Positions 11,791 to 24,413 of a stretch of 64,000 nt of DNA are shown piece after piece (position 1 is the first letter of the stretch; every line of letters begins with the position of its first letter). Origin of the DNA: Ailanthus altissimus. Lineage: Eukaryota > Streptophyta > Magnoliopsida > Sapindales > Simaroubaceae. The stretch covers positions 15,710,501-15,774,500 of the forward strand of contig OX327684.1 in NCBI GenBank assembly GCA_946807835.1, given 5' to 3'. The notes under the pieces are model-generated. The model did not search any database. It was given only the letters and a program-made list of their open reading frames with translations, and had not been told where the DNA came from. Position numbers and translations under genes: made by a program.

Positions 11791-14320
11791 CAGGATGAGC
11801 ACATCCTTCCAAAAAAAGAATTACATCAGTTACAAATGACACAACTCAAATAAAATAAGAAGATAGCAATATAAAGAAAGCCTAGGGTTAATTATTATCC
11901 TTTAATATGTTTTCTAATGATTAATTCTTTTAATATTTATATCCCTCAATTCTTATTATTGTTCAAGACACTAATGTATTCACAAACCTCTTCTAAGGTC
12001 ATGTAAGTATACCTTAATTTACCAAATACCTATATTCATATGGTGCTTGTAATAAATTAAGATTTATTAAGAACGAGTCTTATTGACCATACATGCCAAT
12101 TAGGTTTATTCCTATCCTAATTTGAAACTTGCATATGAACATTGAATATTACTGTACAATCATGCATCAAATTATCTAAGTCTAAATACGATAATGCATC
12201 TTCCAAGTTTATCAAAGTATTACCAAATCAATTATAATATTGATCAGATATAATAAAGTATTAGGAATAAATAATTTAAATAATAAAGAATTGAGTTCAA
12301 ATAAATATTAAAAAGATCTAACATTTAAGCTCACATATTGAGTTCAAGTAATAACCCTAGAAAATAAATTTAACTCATGATAACAAGAGAATTATGGCTG
12401 AAAAATAAAATAAACATGATATAACTAAAAGTAAATCAATATAGACGTCAATTCGTAGTTGGTTGATACGCCAAAGATTTGTCAATAATCTCTTGCTTAC
12501 TTGAATTCCTTTTGCTTCTCTCTCTAAAATTGCTCTTCTTTATTGTGTTTTGACTCTAAAAGCCCTAAATTGTGTGTTCTTTTAGGCCTGAAATAAAAAG
12601 TCTTTTATATAAGGATTGATTAGCGTATTTGAGTTGTATTTTGTTTTTACTGTAGTGTAATCACTATTCATACGTTATTTATACATACTGTTCATGCGTG
12701 ACTGTTCACCGCAAGAGCAAAAATCTGTAGGCATTGGAACTTTTCTGGGGTGAGGCTACTGTAGTGAATTACTGTTCACGAGACTGTAACTAATCACTGT
12801 GGCAATTTAAAATTTTGTCTTATGTTTTTTAGATTTTCATCTCCAATTATTTCATTGACTCCAAATTTACAAAATAATAATAAAATATATAAAAAATTTA
12901 ATATTTTTATTAAAATGAGTAATTAATCAAATTAAAAGAATAAAAATGACAGATATAATTTACGCTTATCAAAAGTATTATGAGGCAACGAGAGTGAGAT
13001 AATGAATTCTACCCAACTAGCGGTTTATCCCACCTATATATATATGTATACATATATGTGTAACCTTCCTATAATAGAAATATAACTTTTAATATTGTTT
13101 TAAAAATACTCCGATACTTCTTAAAAGAATTCTAATATTAAAGTTATATTTAATTCTTACTTTTTATATTATTTATTTAGAACATCTGTTAAAATTGAAA
13201 ACCGAAAGCTCAAATGAGGGAAATTTTCATTTACCAATTGGAGTTTTTTATATGTACTATTTATTTTGCCAATTTTTTTAATATTACCTCGTTACTTCCG
13301 ATTATCAAAATTGGAATCAGTAATCACGAGTTGGGAGGAATTCGAGACGTTGATAATCTTATGGAACATTTGATTTATGTTTTCCATAGGGGTCATTCTA
13401 TCATATTGTAACTTAATTATTAAATTATGAAGACAAACTTTTGAGTTTGTGCTTCTGTTATCGTTGCATTTGGAAGCTCGTAAACCCTATTGAATTGAAG
13501 CACGTACTTCATATATAGCTTTTCAGGCCAATTCTTGCAAAGCTTAATATATATAAGGAATGCTAAAACCCGTAGTAAGTAGTAACTCAACAAAACCTAA
13601 ATCTAAGAAAATTATTAGATGCAGAAATTTCATGATCTTTTTAAATTTTACCCTTTTATATTAACAAATAAATAAATAAATACCAAAAACTCTATTAATA
13701 CTGGAGATTTTTTTATAATTTTAAAAAGATACAGGAGATTAATTGATAATTTACCAAATAAAAATAGTCAACAAAACTTGATTTGATTTTCAGGCAGCAC
13801 CATCGTCCTCAACAAGAACAAATTTTTGGAATTATTAATTATAAATACTTCTACCAAATATTTTAATTTGTTGACAGAATCAGAAGGATTCTTTAGTTAT
13901 AAACTAAAATTATTTTTGGGAATAGTGATTTGGTCTCCCTATATTAGAAAAGTTGATTTCCTAAGTATTTGTCAATCTCCAAGATTAATACCAGTTACGT
14001 AATACTGGTGGTTATCTCTGAAAATAATCATTCCATACTTAAGGCAGCATACTCAAGTCAGCAATAATATTTTTATGAAAAAGAGAATTAAAAAATAAGA
14101 GTAATGAGAAAGATAGCCAAAAGTAAGGTTTTTGTGTTTTTGAAAGAATCTTTTCAAGTAGTATATCTCCCCTTATACATGCTAACACATGCTCTTTTGT
14201 TGTCTGAATCCTAAAAGAATTAGAATATGTTCATTTATTTTTGGAGTAGAATGTTCCCAACATTGCAAGAATATAAGGATATATATGAGATTTTTGAGAT
14301 ATTTCGAGATCTTCAGTAGA
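11791..14320. other. AT-rich region without recognised genes
   Basis: The first few hundred bases may be the eroded 3' LTR of the preceding copia relic. Bases 12480-12830 have an LTR-like texture, with a TATA-like TTTTATATAAGG (about 12600-12615) followed by repeated ACTGTTCA words. A TA-rich alternating tract lies at 13030-13065. Open stretches such as 13214-13411 show no similarity I recognise. Confidence 0.3.
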
Positions 14321-15897
14321 TGAGTATAATTTTAATATGTATTTTGGCATCGTTCTAAGTTTGGTTTTATTTTTTTTAAGTAATTGCATGATATTTATGT
14401 ATTCAAATATTAATTTTGTAGAATAGATGATAAAATGATAAATTAAAAGGAAAAACATAAAAATGGAGCCAAAAAGTATTAATTTAGACCGAGCCTCAAA
14501 AGAATGGAATGAACGCCCTAAGTTCTTTCATTAAATACGACAATATTCATCCATTTGGATGAATGCCCTAGTGTTAACTTGCCAATGCCCCTGCATTTTT
14601 GGAAAAGTAGATATTGTGGCGTAAGAATGTATATGAAGCTACATTATTTCTCGAGAATCCCTAAGATAGCCAATGCTCCCGCATTGGTTCAGTGGCCAGT
14701 TGTGTTATAACACCTTAGCATTGCATAACAAGAACGATGTAGTGTTTGTACAGTATAACTAGGAACGCCCCTGCATTCTAAGAGATAACACCATGACGTT
14801 ACTACTTTTCTTGGCACTATAAAAAGCGCCATTATTTTGAAATTTTTTGAGAAGTTAGACGTTTCAACTTTTGGTGCTTTATCAAAGTGGACTCTTCTAA
14901 GTAAAAAAAAAAAAATTCCTTTTTTTGTGAAAATAAAAGGCAATCAATGCTTGGAACCAACTAAGGAAAAGAAAAACACGATCAAAGTAGTTAGAGACTT
15001 CTCAAATGAGACATCCTTGGAGCTTGGACCTTGGAACACCACAAAGACTAAAGGCTTCAAGTGTGTCTACGGCTAGTTTTCATTCTCACTTAATCTTATT
15101 GCTTTTATTTGAAGTTTATATTTGTAGTTCTTGTTGTTTTAAATATGAGTACTTATATGAACCTTTGGATTGATGTATTTGACTATGAATAACTAAACTT
15201 TATGTTCTAAGGGCTTGATACAACTCTACTAAGTACTATATTTTGATGTATGTAATTGATTAATGACTATATTTTGCATTATTAATGTAATATTTTTCTT
15301 AATTTAATACTTCTAATCTAAATGAGAAATTGATTAAACGATTTAGACTTGTGATTTATGTGCTTGAAAAAATTTATCTCATTTGTTAGAGTTGATTAGC
15401 ATAGCCTTTGATTATATTGAATTGGGAGACTAATAGAAATAAGATGACCTCTAAAGGGTAGCATAATGTATGTATGGATGATCAAGTTAGATAGAGATAT
15501 CAACTTGTTTGTATATGCATAGAGTCTCACTTGACACTTGAGAGATAGTGAGCTTATTTCAAAACCCTTGATTAGTGGATTTGTAAATGTGGTTGTTAGT
15601 CATTATTACTAAATGACACAGAAAAGGTAGAGTGAATTCAAGACCCTAGGACCCATGCCATAAGAATTTGCATCCACTTGAACATGTTTGACTTGTAGTT
15701 AATTTTAGTAATTTTTAGTCATTAACTATTCTAATATTTTAACTAGCCTAGATAAAGTTAGGTTGTGAAGCTATAATACTTAATACTAATTTAGAAATCA
15801 ATCATTGTGGGACGATACTCTACTCATACTTTATTACTTGTTTACAATTCGTGGACTTACAATTTAATATTTGTGCGTGTTTAAAATACTTCAAACA
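14321..15897 (+). repeat. 5' LTR of element A
   Basis: Begins TGAGTATAATTTTAA and ends TTCAAACA just before the PBS, about 1.58 kb. The first 440 bp align along their length with 22024-22456 (shared words include ATTGCATGATATTTAT, GATAGATGAT, AAGATAGCCAATGCT and CATTGCATAACAAGAA), giving the direct-repeat pair. No coding potential is supported. Confidence 0.8.
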
Positions 15898-15903
15898 ATT
15901 TTT

Positions 15904-15921
15904 TGATACCATTGTTGAGGA
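15904..15921 (+). promoter_or_regulatory. Primer binding site of element A (tRNA-Asp type, mutated)
   Basis: TGATACCATTGTTGAGGA lies 6 bp after the LTR end. It corresponds to the Athila/Tat PBS TGGCGCCGTTGCCGGGGA, complementary to the 3' end of plant tRNA-Asp, with five changes, all G-to-A or C-to-T. The transition pattern suggests cytosine deamination after methylation. Confidence 0.75.
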
Positions 15922-16099
15922 TTGAAAGTTTTAAATTATTACTAATATTGTGGATAACCAACCTGATTTTAATTTATTTTATTTACAATTAAATTAGTTG
16001 TATTGAGGTTATTGAATGTGTATGTGAAGAACTCATAGTTTGGCATTACTACCTTTTAATCAGCAAGTTGAATGCACATTGTGAAGGCTTGTGAGAGAA

Positions 16100-17330
16100 A
16101 GAAGAAGTCTAGTTTAAGCTATGGAGGACTAAGATAACAACAACCAACAACCATAGGCATTGCGGGACTATTTCAGGCCTGTGGTTAATGAGAACTATTC
16201 GGGAATCTGGTGTCAAGAGGTTCAAGCTAACAATTTTGAATTAAAACTGGCCCTTATTAATATATTGCAATAAAATTAGTATAGAGGTTTACCAAGTGAG
16301 GATTCAAATTTTCATCTAGCTATGTTCTTGGAGATTTGTGACAAAATTAAGATGAATGGGATTTCAGATGATGCCATCTACCTGTGCTTGTTCTCAATTT
16401 CTCTTAAGGACAAGGCAAAGAAATGGCTTCAAAAAAACAAAGAAGCATTACAACATGGGAAGAGCTTGCACGAAAATTCTTCACCAAGGTTTTTCCATAA
16501 TTTAAGACTTCACAACTTTAGGGTGAGATAGTTCAATTTAGAAAAATAGACTTTGAGCCACTCTATAAAGCTTGAGAGTGGTTTAAGGATCTTATTCGAA
16601 AGTACCTGTATGATGGATACAAAGATTGGTTCCAAATTCAAGTTTTGTACAATGGACTAAATGACCAAAAAGAACCATTGTAGATATAGCGGTGGATGGT
16701 ACTTTGTTGTAAAAAAATGGCAGATGAAGCCCAAGTCTTGTTAGAGGAAATGGCATGTAACAACTACCAATGACCTAATAAGAGGTCTATGGTAAGGAAA
16801 GCCGCCAGAGTGTATGAAGTTGACCCCTTGGTTGTACTTTCAGCCAAGTATCAGCATTGGCAACCCATCTGCACTAAATCATAGAGAGGCTTTAACAAGT
16901 AAGGATCCGACCATAATAGCAAATGTATCCTACACAGGTGAATGAAGTAATCTAGAACAAGTACAATATGTTGACAACCGAAACTTCAACTACCAGAGTA
17001 ACAACTTGCCTACAAGGTTTTATCCAAGGCTCTGAAATCATAAGAACTTCTCTTATGGTAATACAAAAAATTCTCTACAACCATCATCGGGGTTCATTAA
17101 CTAATAGTTAAGAAGAAACTTTCATTAGAAGATCTTTTGTGTACTTTTATTGTTAAGACAAAAGAAAGGTTTAACAAAAAAGAAGCCCATATTGATAATA
17201 TTAAGACATATTGCTTCAATATGAATGCCACTATAAAGTTACTAGAGGTGCAAGTTGGCCAACTTCCAATGCAATTAAGGGCTAAGCATCCAGCAAGTTC
17301 TCAAATTACACGGAGCCCAACCTAAGAGAG
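16100..17330 (+). pseudogene. Athila-type gag pseudogene (element A)
   Basis: Gag forms the virus-like particle. FLEICDKIKMNGISDDAIYL followed by SLKDKAKKWL (16325-16420) is the Retrotrans_gag core as in Athila elements. After a frameshift come FKDLIRKYLYDGY (about 16580), VLYNGLN (about 16645) and LLEEMACNNYQ (about 16738-16770), then RKAARVYEVD (about 16795-16825). The tail at 17137-17325 contains LEVQVGQLPMQLR, matching the conserved ExQVGQLA block. Several stops, including one after NNYQ (Trp to stop), disable it. Confidence 0.85.
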
Positions 17331-17740
17331 CATTATAAAGCCATTACTCTTAGGAGTGGTAAGGAAGTTAAAGCTTCAAAAAAAATTATGATTGAGGGCA
17401 ATGAAGAATAAGCTATTGTAGAACCATCTAAGGTGAATCACAAACTCAACTCTGTTTCATTCCTGGATAACCCTCCTATCATTACTGCACCATTGCCATA
17501 CCTTTAACACTTCTAAAAAAAGACACTAATTGCTCAATTTTCCAATTTTCTTAAAAACTTTAAAAAGATTCACATCAATATTCCCTTCATAGAGGCCTTG
17601 TAGAAAAAGTTAGACTATGAGACGATGAGGCTAATAGAGGAATATAGTGCAATTCTTCAAAGAAAATTACCTCAAAAGATAATGGATCCAGGTAGCTTTA
17701 CTATCCTTGTAATATTGGGAATTTAACTTTTGAGAATGCC

Positions 17741-18130
17741 TTGTTTGAGGTAAAGCCCACAATGATTTCCTTGCAAATGGAGGATAGGTCCCTTATTTAT
17801 CCATGGGGTATCATTGAGGATGTATTATTCAAAGTGGGTAAATTCTTCCTACTATTGAATTTTGTTACCCTTGATATGGAGGAAGATCGAGAGGTTCCAA
17901 TTATTCTTAGTCAAAGATTCTTAGCTATTGTGGGAGTTCTTATTGACATAGGGAATGGAGAGATGGAAATGAGAGTGCAAGAGAAGGCAATCACCTTCAA
18001 TGTCTTTAAAGAGATCAAATTACCAATAGAGAAAGAGGAATGTTTTAAAATTGAGAGAATGCACCCAAGTAATGAACAAGGACCCCCACAAGTGATAAAG
18101 ATGGATGATGTTCATTCCCAAATAAAATGA
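17741..18130 (+). pseudogene. Aspartic protease C-terminal part, Athila type (element A)
   Basis: 129 codons open. MISLQMEDRSLIYPWGIIED followed by VLFKV (codons about 8-32) matches the MTLQLADRSxxxPxGIxEDVLVKV block that follows the protease active site in Athila/Tat elements. FVTLDMEEDREVPIILSQRF (codons about 42-61) matches VxDMEExxxxPLILGRPF, with GRP changed to SQR. The DLGAS active-site segment just upstream is out of frame or lost. The protease would process the Gag-Pol polyprotein. The reading frame ends 18130, where pol should continue but is deleted. Confidence 0.75.
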
Positions 18131-19329
18131 AAGGTAATGACATATAAAGTGAAAAGAAAGAAGAGGCAAGGCTCATATTTTAAGGAGAAGCTTGGAAATA
18201 CTAGTCAATGAGGCTCTTTATCTCATTCTCATTTTGAATCTTTGCTAGAAAAGCATAAGCTAAAATGGTTGCAATGTATTATGGGAACTTTAATCATAGA
18301 GTTAAAGAAGGTCAAGAAGAGGAGTGCTGGAAACCATGTATCTCAACATGCTTCGGACATCCAATTTAGCCCCTTAGGAATCCAGAATATATCAAGTAAA
18401 AGACGTTAAATCAAGCACTACTTGGGAGGCAACCCAAGGTATATCTTATTTTGTTTGGTTTTCTTTTGTTTTGGCTAACTTACAATTGTGTTGTTTATGG
18501 TGTTTTTATTAAAGAAGATGAGCATGACATAAATTGTTTTGAAGCAATACTCGAGCATTTAGATCTGGAACGCCCCAACATCATTTCCTAAGAACTCTAA
18601 AAATTTCAGATCATTTCAATACTAGGGCATCCAAATTCAATGCCCCCCACTTAAGGTCAAAGTTGGTCAAACACTACAGTGTTCTAGTGCACCAGTCCTA
18701 TATTCTCAACATAACTCAACACCAAGGCATTCACCCTCGAGCGTTCTAAGGCAACATTGGGGTGGTGATTTTCAGACACCCTCGCATCAATTTCAAAAAG
18801 TTCCAAGGGTTTTCAAAAGCTGGTAATGCCCCTATATTGACAAGTAATCCCCTATGTTAACTATTTACTTGGAAGGACAACCATTAGCAAATCAACAACC
18901 CAGCATTGCAATCAATTAATAGCTCGATGTTTGTCATTTTCACAAAATAATTCACCGCCAAATTCAAGATCCCCCAACGTTTAATAGTGTAATGCAACAG
19001 TATTCTCATGCCTCAGACTTTGAAAATTCAAATCAATTAATGCTTCTGTATACCTAAAGTATAATGCTACTATGTTCAATCCATAATGGCGTTCACTCAA
19101 AAATTATATTAAAACACCTATTTTCATTCATTTACTCTCATTTCCTCTCACATACTCTTATCTCCTCTTCAATCAACCCCAATCAAAGCTTTTGATTTAT
19201 AGATCTAACCTCAAAATCACATTTACCACCATCCTAACAACATTTTTAACGGATTAGAACAATAAATCATCACCACAACACCCAAACTTTGAACCACACT
19301 TATCGATTCATAAGACCCTCTAAAACCTC
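18131..19329 (+). other. Post-pol untranslated region of element A
   Basis: Near 18402-18440 the sequence reads ACGTTAAATCAAGC then ACTTGGGAGGCAACCCAAGG, a conserved segment found just after pol in Athila elements. It shows that the pol 3' end is present although RT and IN are gone. Bases 18550-19090 are full of imperfect repeats of GCCCCxACATT-like words resembling those in the LTR. No gene is supported. Confidence 0.55.
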
Positions 19330-20620
19330 ATGTGAGTTTTACATTGGGACCAAAGAGAAAGAGAACTAGTATGTCGAAGAGTCTATTTTATGACACCACT
19401 TAGTTCGTATCCCAAAATGCAACGGATCATTTCTACAACATAATCCTCTACAAATCGATCATTCTATAGAGAGAATTCAATTTGGATGAGGGGGACTTCC
19501 CCAACATTATTCGGATAATCACCGAGCGATATTTAGAAGCCTACTGTGAACTGCCAGCTGTGGGAGTTATGCTTTTTTTCAAAAAGTTTTATGTGAACGC
19601 AGCGGAGCAGGTTGCCCTACATGTACAAGTTTGAGGGAAGATTGTGCCTTTCGACTATGGCACAATCAATGACTTATTTAGGCTATGGTATAATATACTA
19701 GACGAGTACCTCGATATTAAAAGAGACACAAATTATGGGCTAATCATTTAGACTTTGTGTGAGTTAGGCACTAAATGAAAGACTTTCTATAATATATAAC
19801 TTAATTTCAAATCGAGCGTTCTGACCGAGGATGTTAAGGTATGGTATATGTTCCTCTCTTCATATATTATGCTGGCGATGTACACTAGTGACGCCAATAA
19901 GCCAAGGTTAGTGTTGCTCTATGCCATCATAACTAGGAGGCCAATTAACATTGGAAGGATCTTGCAGGTAAAGATTTTGGCTTGCTCGAATCTTATCAAA
20001 AACTATTTATGCCTACCATCCCTAATCACTATATATGTGCCAAAGTTAGAGTCTGTTGAGAGGTGTATAAAGACTTGATACATACACTGAAGGCTATTGA
20101 CTTTAGCACTATTCAGAAGCTACAAACTGCGAAGAGTTAGAGGCAAACACCATATCAGGGAATTCAGCCACCATCATTTGTAGCGGCTGATACAATAGTG
20201 CCCTATTCATTCACCGCAGTAAGCTTCAAAGCGCATGTCGACAACAACTAGATTGACTCACTTAGAGTCTAGTTTGAGCAGTTTAGAAAAAGCTTGATAG
20301 GACTTCATCATAAGTTCTCATCTTTTAGTGACTACTAGATCTAGTGGATGCAGATGTATGCAGCTCATTGGGATATGAACATCAATCATATCCTGCCACA
20401 ACAGCCATCTCACCCAACAATTGCCTCTATAGCACCTAAGGACAAGAAGACGCCATCACAAGATGACTTAGGCATTACTGCTTGAGAGCTGGAGAACCTT
20501 GCTAGAGATTCTTAGGCATTCAGGGAAGTATTTGATTCTCATTTTGTTACTACCATGGGAACCATGCCTATATTTATATTGAAGGCAGGGAAACACTTCT
20601 TGTGGCTATAATAAGATTAC
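19330..20620 (+). pseudogene. Athila second ORF, Transposase_32 (putative plant transposon protein) pseudogene
   Basis: Blocks of the plant-specific Transposase_32 domain occur in order: FYNIILYKSIILxRE-like text (about 19430-19470), FKKFYVNAAEQVALHVQV (about 19580-19633), VPFDYGTINDLFRL (about 19645-19685), then a long open segment 19848-20078 with VLLYAIITRRPINIGRIL and LCLPSLITIYV. This ORF lies downstream of pol in the Athila group, in the position once called env-like. No signal peptide or membrane segment is visible. Stops and a frameshift disable it. A paralogous fragment lies at 25848-26200. Confidence 0.75.
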
Positions 20621-22023
20621 TTTGCTATATATTTATTTTCTTAGTTTATTTTTTTATAATAGTTTATTTTTATCTTATATTATTCATGTTATAGTTTATG
20701 TCTTTTATTTAGAAAAAGAAAAGCATAAGTAATATAAGTATTTTTCAAGTTTAAAATATTGTGTATATTGCTTTGTTTTTCTTTCTTATGTTAGGTTTGA
20801 TGAAGATTACTTGTCCATGATGAAAAATTGATTAGATCACTCAGCTTTTCAATTCCCTAGGAAATGGTTATAATTGAAATGATTCATGCACTAAAAACTA
20901 GATAAAATTCAACTTTAGCTGTTGTTACCAATTTTGAGCACATATATAAACTCGTGTTAATTGAGTTGTGCCTAGAAAAGGCCATACTTAAGTAGTACAC
21001 TTCAGTTTCAATGATCGAGCATACTAGAATTAGTTTGATTATAGCTCGAAGTGAAATCCTAAGAAACAAGTAGGGAAAGAAAATTAGGCAATTTTTGAAC
21101 TGTTTGAACTTTTCTAGCCTACCTGAGTATACATTGAACCTTAGTCACCCCATTTGAGCCTAAATTACCCTTTCTATTAAATAATCACATTACAAGCCTA
21201 AGATATAAGTTTAAATACCCTAAACAGCCTTAACATCATAAACGTGGAGCTCATTGACAAATATTGAGATTGTGTTAAGTTAAGTGATGGAAAAGTATAA
21301 ACATTTAAAATTTTGGCAAAGTGACAAATTTAATAAGTATAGACTCTAAGTTTGGGGGAGTAATGTTGATTTTTGTATTTATGTTAAAATAAATTATAAA
21401 TCTCTCTTGTTATATAAATAAAAGTAGTTTGTGGTTTAAGTTTGGGGGAAAAATTCAAAAGTAAGGCTAGAAAGTCCAAATATTAAGGCTTAGTGTTCAT
21501 GGTGTAATTTACACCCAGTTCTTAAGTAATATTCCACCTTAACCCTAACCCTGCATTACAAGTTGATTAAAATCCTAATTGATCCCTATTTACGTTTTAC
21601 ATTAGTGGAGAGTTGTATGAAAAAATAGCTTATAGTAGTGTTATATTATGAAAAATTATGCCAATACAATACTTTTATGTGAACACTTAAGTTATTGGGC
21701 ATATCTAGGTAGAATCCATTTACATTTACTTATTTCACATATACACAGTTGATTACTTATAGGGAATTAGGAAAATGGTTAATTGTAGTGCTGTGGATTA
21801 TTGAAAATTATTTACCAAATTTGAATGAGTTGAAGTAGAGTGAGATAATCCCTAAGACAAGTAAATTATCATCAATCCAATTCAATCTTGTCGTAGTGTT
21901 CTTAACTTTTTATTTTTCTTATTTTGTAATTCTGAATGTTTATTAGTTAGTTATTATTTTGAGTGTATTTCTCTTTCTCTCCAATTACTTGAGGACGTGT
22001 AATTATTTAAGTTTAGAAGAGTT
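20621..22023 (+). other. 3' untranslated region of element A with repeated AAGTTTGGGGG motifs
   Basis: No gene seen. AAGTTTGGGGGAG occurs at 21348-21360 and AAGTTTGGGGGAA at 21439-21451. Such G-rich polypurine-like words are typical of the 3' non-coding part of Athila/Tat elements. The final purine-rich stretch before the 3' LTR is AAGTTTAGAAGAG at about 22010-22022, a candidate polypurine tract. Confidence 0.5.
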
Positions 22024-22456
22024 TGATGAGTATGATTTTAACCTATATTTTGGCTTCGTTTTGACTTGAATTCTTGTCGTTTTTAAATAATTGCATGATA
22101 TTTATATACTTAAATCTTGTTTTTGCAGGATAGATGATCAAATGATAAATTGGAAGGAAAAGTATCAAAAATGAAGCCAAACAGTAAAAATTCAGATTAA
22201 GCCTCAAAAGAAAGGCATGAATGCCCTAAATTTCTATCAATAAACACGACAATGTTAACTTCCCAACGCCCTTGCATTTTTGAAAAGTGGACGCTGTGGT
22301 GAAAGGTTGTGTATGAGGCTACATAATTTCTCAAGAATTCCTAAGATAGCCAATGCTTCAACATTAGTTTAGTGGCACTAGCCATGTTGTGATGCCCCAA
22401 CGTTGCATAACAAGAATGCCACAGCATTCGTACAATACAAAATGCCCATATTTACC
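22024..22456 (+). repeat. Truncated 3' LTR of element A
   Basis: Starts TGATGAGTATGATTTTAA and aligns to the first about 440 bp of the 5' LTR at 14321. It stops at about 22456, where minus-strand gag sequence of element B begins. The remaining about 1.1 kb of LTR is absent from the window. Confidence 0.75.
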
Positions 22457-24125
22457 TATTTGAAGATTTTAAAATTTTTAAGATTGTGATTCATCTTTTT
22501 ATCATTATGTAATGCATATGGAAATGGGGGTGGAGGTGAGGGTTTGGTGTTTTCTTCACGAAGTATAGGTTCAACACTTTCCTTACCCTTAGAGATTGAT
22601 TCCTCGTTATCATGAGGTTCAAGAATGTGTTTTTCAACAATCTTACCATTCCAAAGAGTGATAACCACTTTAACTTCATCCATGTGTGGGCTTCCTAAAC
22701 TATATGCATTTGAGTTATATTGTCCTTTAGGGTTTGATCATGATTGAGAAGGAAATTTTCCTTTCTCATGAATGTTCAGTATGGATGCAAATTTATCAAG
22801 AGTGTCTTTCAAATCAGGAAATGTTTGAGCATTTTAAGAATTAATAGACTTTTAGTGCATAACCTTGATGGTTTTAAAAATTTTGGTGTGGTTGGAAATG
22901 TGGTTTTGAAGCCTGTGCTTAAGTGTCATACCTCTAACTAAAATTAGGGTGATTTCTCTAACTAGGATTGTAATTTTGTGAATATGGGTTATTGTTTGAC
23001 CGCTTGAACATATTTAGAGCATTGACTTATTCACATAGACATTTCTTAAATGTAGACAAAGTTGGGCAATCATTGGTAGAGCGATAATGGGTTTCACATA
23101 TGTGACACACAATTTTTTTAATAGATTTTAATTAATCACTCCTTTTCATTTCTAAGGTTTTGACTTTTCTAGCTAGAGGTGCTAATTTAGTTTAAAGGTT
23201 ATAGTCTTCCTTAAGATGATAATACCCCCACTAGATGTAGTGGTTTGAGTTTTGCTAGGTGACTCACAGGTACCAGCAATGTCTCAATTTTGAGCACTTT
23301 TTGCTAGTAAGTCTAGACATTGCCTCTTCTGAGTCTTTGTCCTCAAATGTTCAATTACACATCATTTCTACCATTTGCCTAACTTGGGGCGTTAAGCCCT
23401 CGTAAAAATTTGAGACTAATCTCTAAGTTTCAAAGCCATGATGAGGACATGTATTAAATAGTTCTTTATACCTTTCCCAACATTAGTAAAGGGTCTCTCC
23501 TAGTTTTGGGCAAAAGTGGTAATTTATCTTTTGAAAGAATTTGTTTTGTAGGGAGGAAAAAATTGTTTTAGGAATTTTTGTTGCATCTCATCCCATAAAG
23601 AAATAGATCCTAGCCTAAGGTTTTGTAGCCATGTTTTAGCTTTATCTTTTAAAGAAAAAGAAAAAACTTAAGTCGAATTGTGTTCATGCTACAATTTTAG
23701 TCATTATACATGTTACACACTTCTTCAAATTCTCTTAGATGTATGTAAGGTTTCTCTGCATCTAAGCCATGAAAAGTGGGTAAATTTTAGATAATGCTCG
23801 ACTTAAAATTAAAGTGTATTGCATTTGGAGGAAAAACTAATCAAAATGGTGCACCGGTTCGTGTAAGGCTCATGTGGTCTCTAAATGTCCTAGGTTAGTT
23901 ACGGTCATTATATTGAGAATGATTGTTTTCCGAGTCTATGAGTCCCTTAATTTGATTATCATTCATAGTGTTAACTAGTGGAGAATGAGAAGATAAAGGA
24001 GAATCTAACAAATTATCAAAAGAAGTTCCGAAATTACCTTTCATCAAACGATGAGAATTAGGATCTCGAAACCAACCACTTATACAAAAAAATAAAACAA
24101 AATACAATAACAATAAATAATACAA
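22456..24125 (-). pseudogene. gag pseudogene of element B
   Basis: Minus-strand reading starts with an open 77-codon stretch (24125-23895). Further along it gives FSLKDKAKTWLQNLRLGSIS (about 23665-23606), KFLKQFFPPYKTNSFKR, FTNVGKGIKNYL (about 23500-23465), and a zinc knuckle CHICETHYRSTNDC (23107-23066). The CX2CX4HX4C His position is Arg. The last block, VVITLWNGKIVEKHI (about 22670-22625), matches the TLRSGK linker before protease. Multiple stops. Gene order and similarity to element D gag support the call. Confidence 0.8.
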
Positions 24126-24389
24126 ATAAAAGGGGAAAAAAGAAAAGAAAATATTAAATAAAGATAAATAAAATATGCAAAGCTAAAAATAAAATAAAAG
24201 TTAGATAAATAGTTACAAGTTAGATTAGATTAGTTAATGTTAGATTAGGATAATAAAAAGTTAGTAAATAAAGAGTAAGAGACTTAGTCTTCCATGAAAA
24301 TAATAAGTGAAGAATAAATAAAGTAAAGTAAGTTAAAAGACTTAGTCTTCCATGAAAATAAAACAAGCAAACAAATTATTAAATTCACT

Positions 24390-24407
24390 TCCCTGACAAC
24401 GGTACCA
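24390..24407 (-). promoter_or_regulatory. Primer binding site of element B (tRNA-Asp type)
   Basis: Minus strand TGGTACCGTTGTCAGGGA lies 6 bp inside the LTR end, against the expected TGGCGCCGTTGCCGGGGA. The three differences are transitions. Confidence 0.8.
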
Positions 24408-24413
24408 AAAACT

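Larger units (their letters stand above)
14321..22456 (+). mobile_element. Athila-like Ty3/gypsy retrotransposon A (deletion derivative)
   Basis: A 5' LTR (14321-15897), a tRNA-Asp-type PBS, an Athila-type gag, a protease block, a second ORF of the Transposase_32 type and a truncated 3' LTR (22024-22456) occur in order on the plus strand. RT, RNase H and integrase are missing between the protease (ends 18130) and the conserved post-pol text near 18402-18440. The 3' LTR is cut at about 22456 by minus-strand element B. Confidence 0.85.

Noticed and set aside
21536..21555. Telomere-like AACCCTAACCCTG
   Set aside because: Only about two units; not an array.
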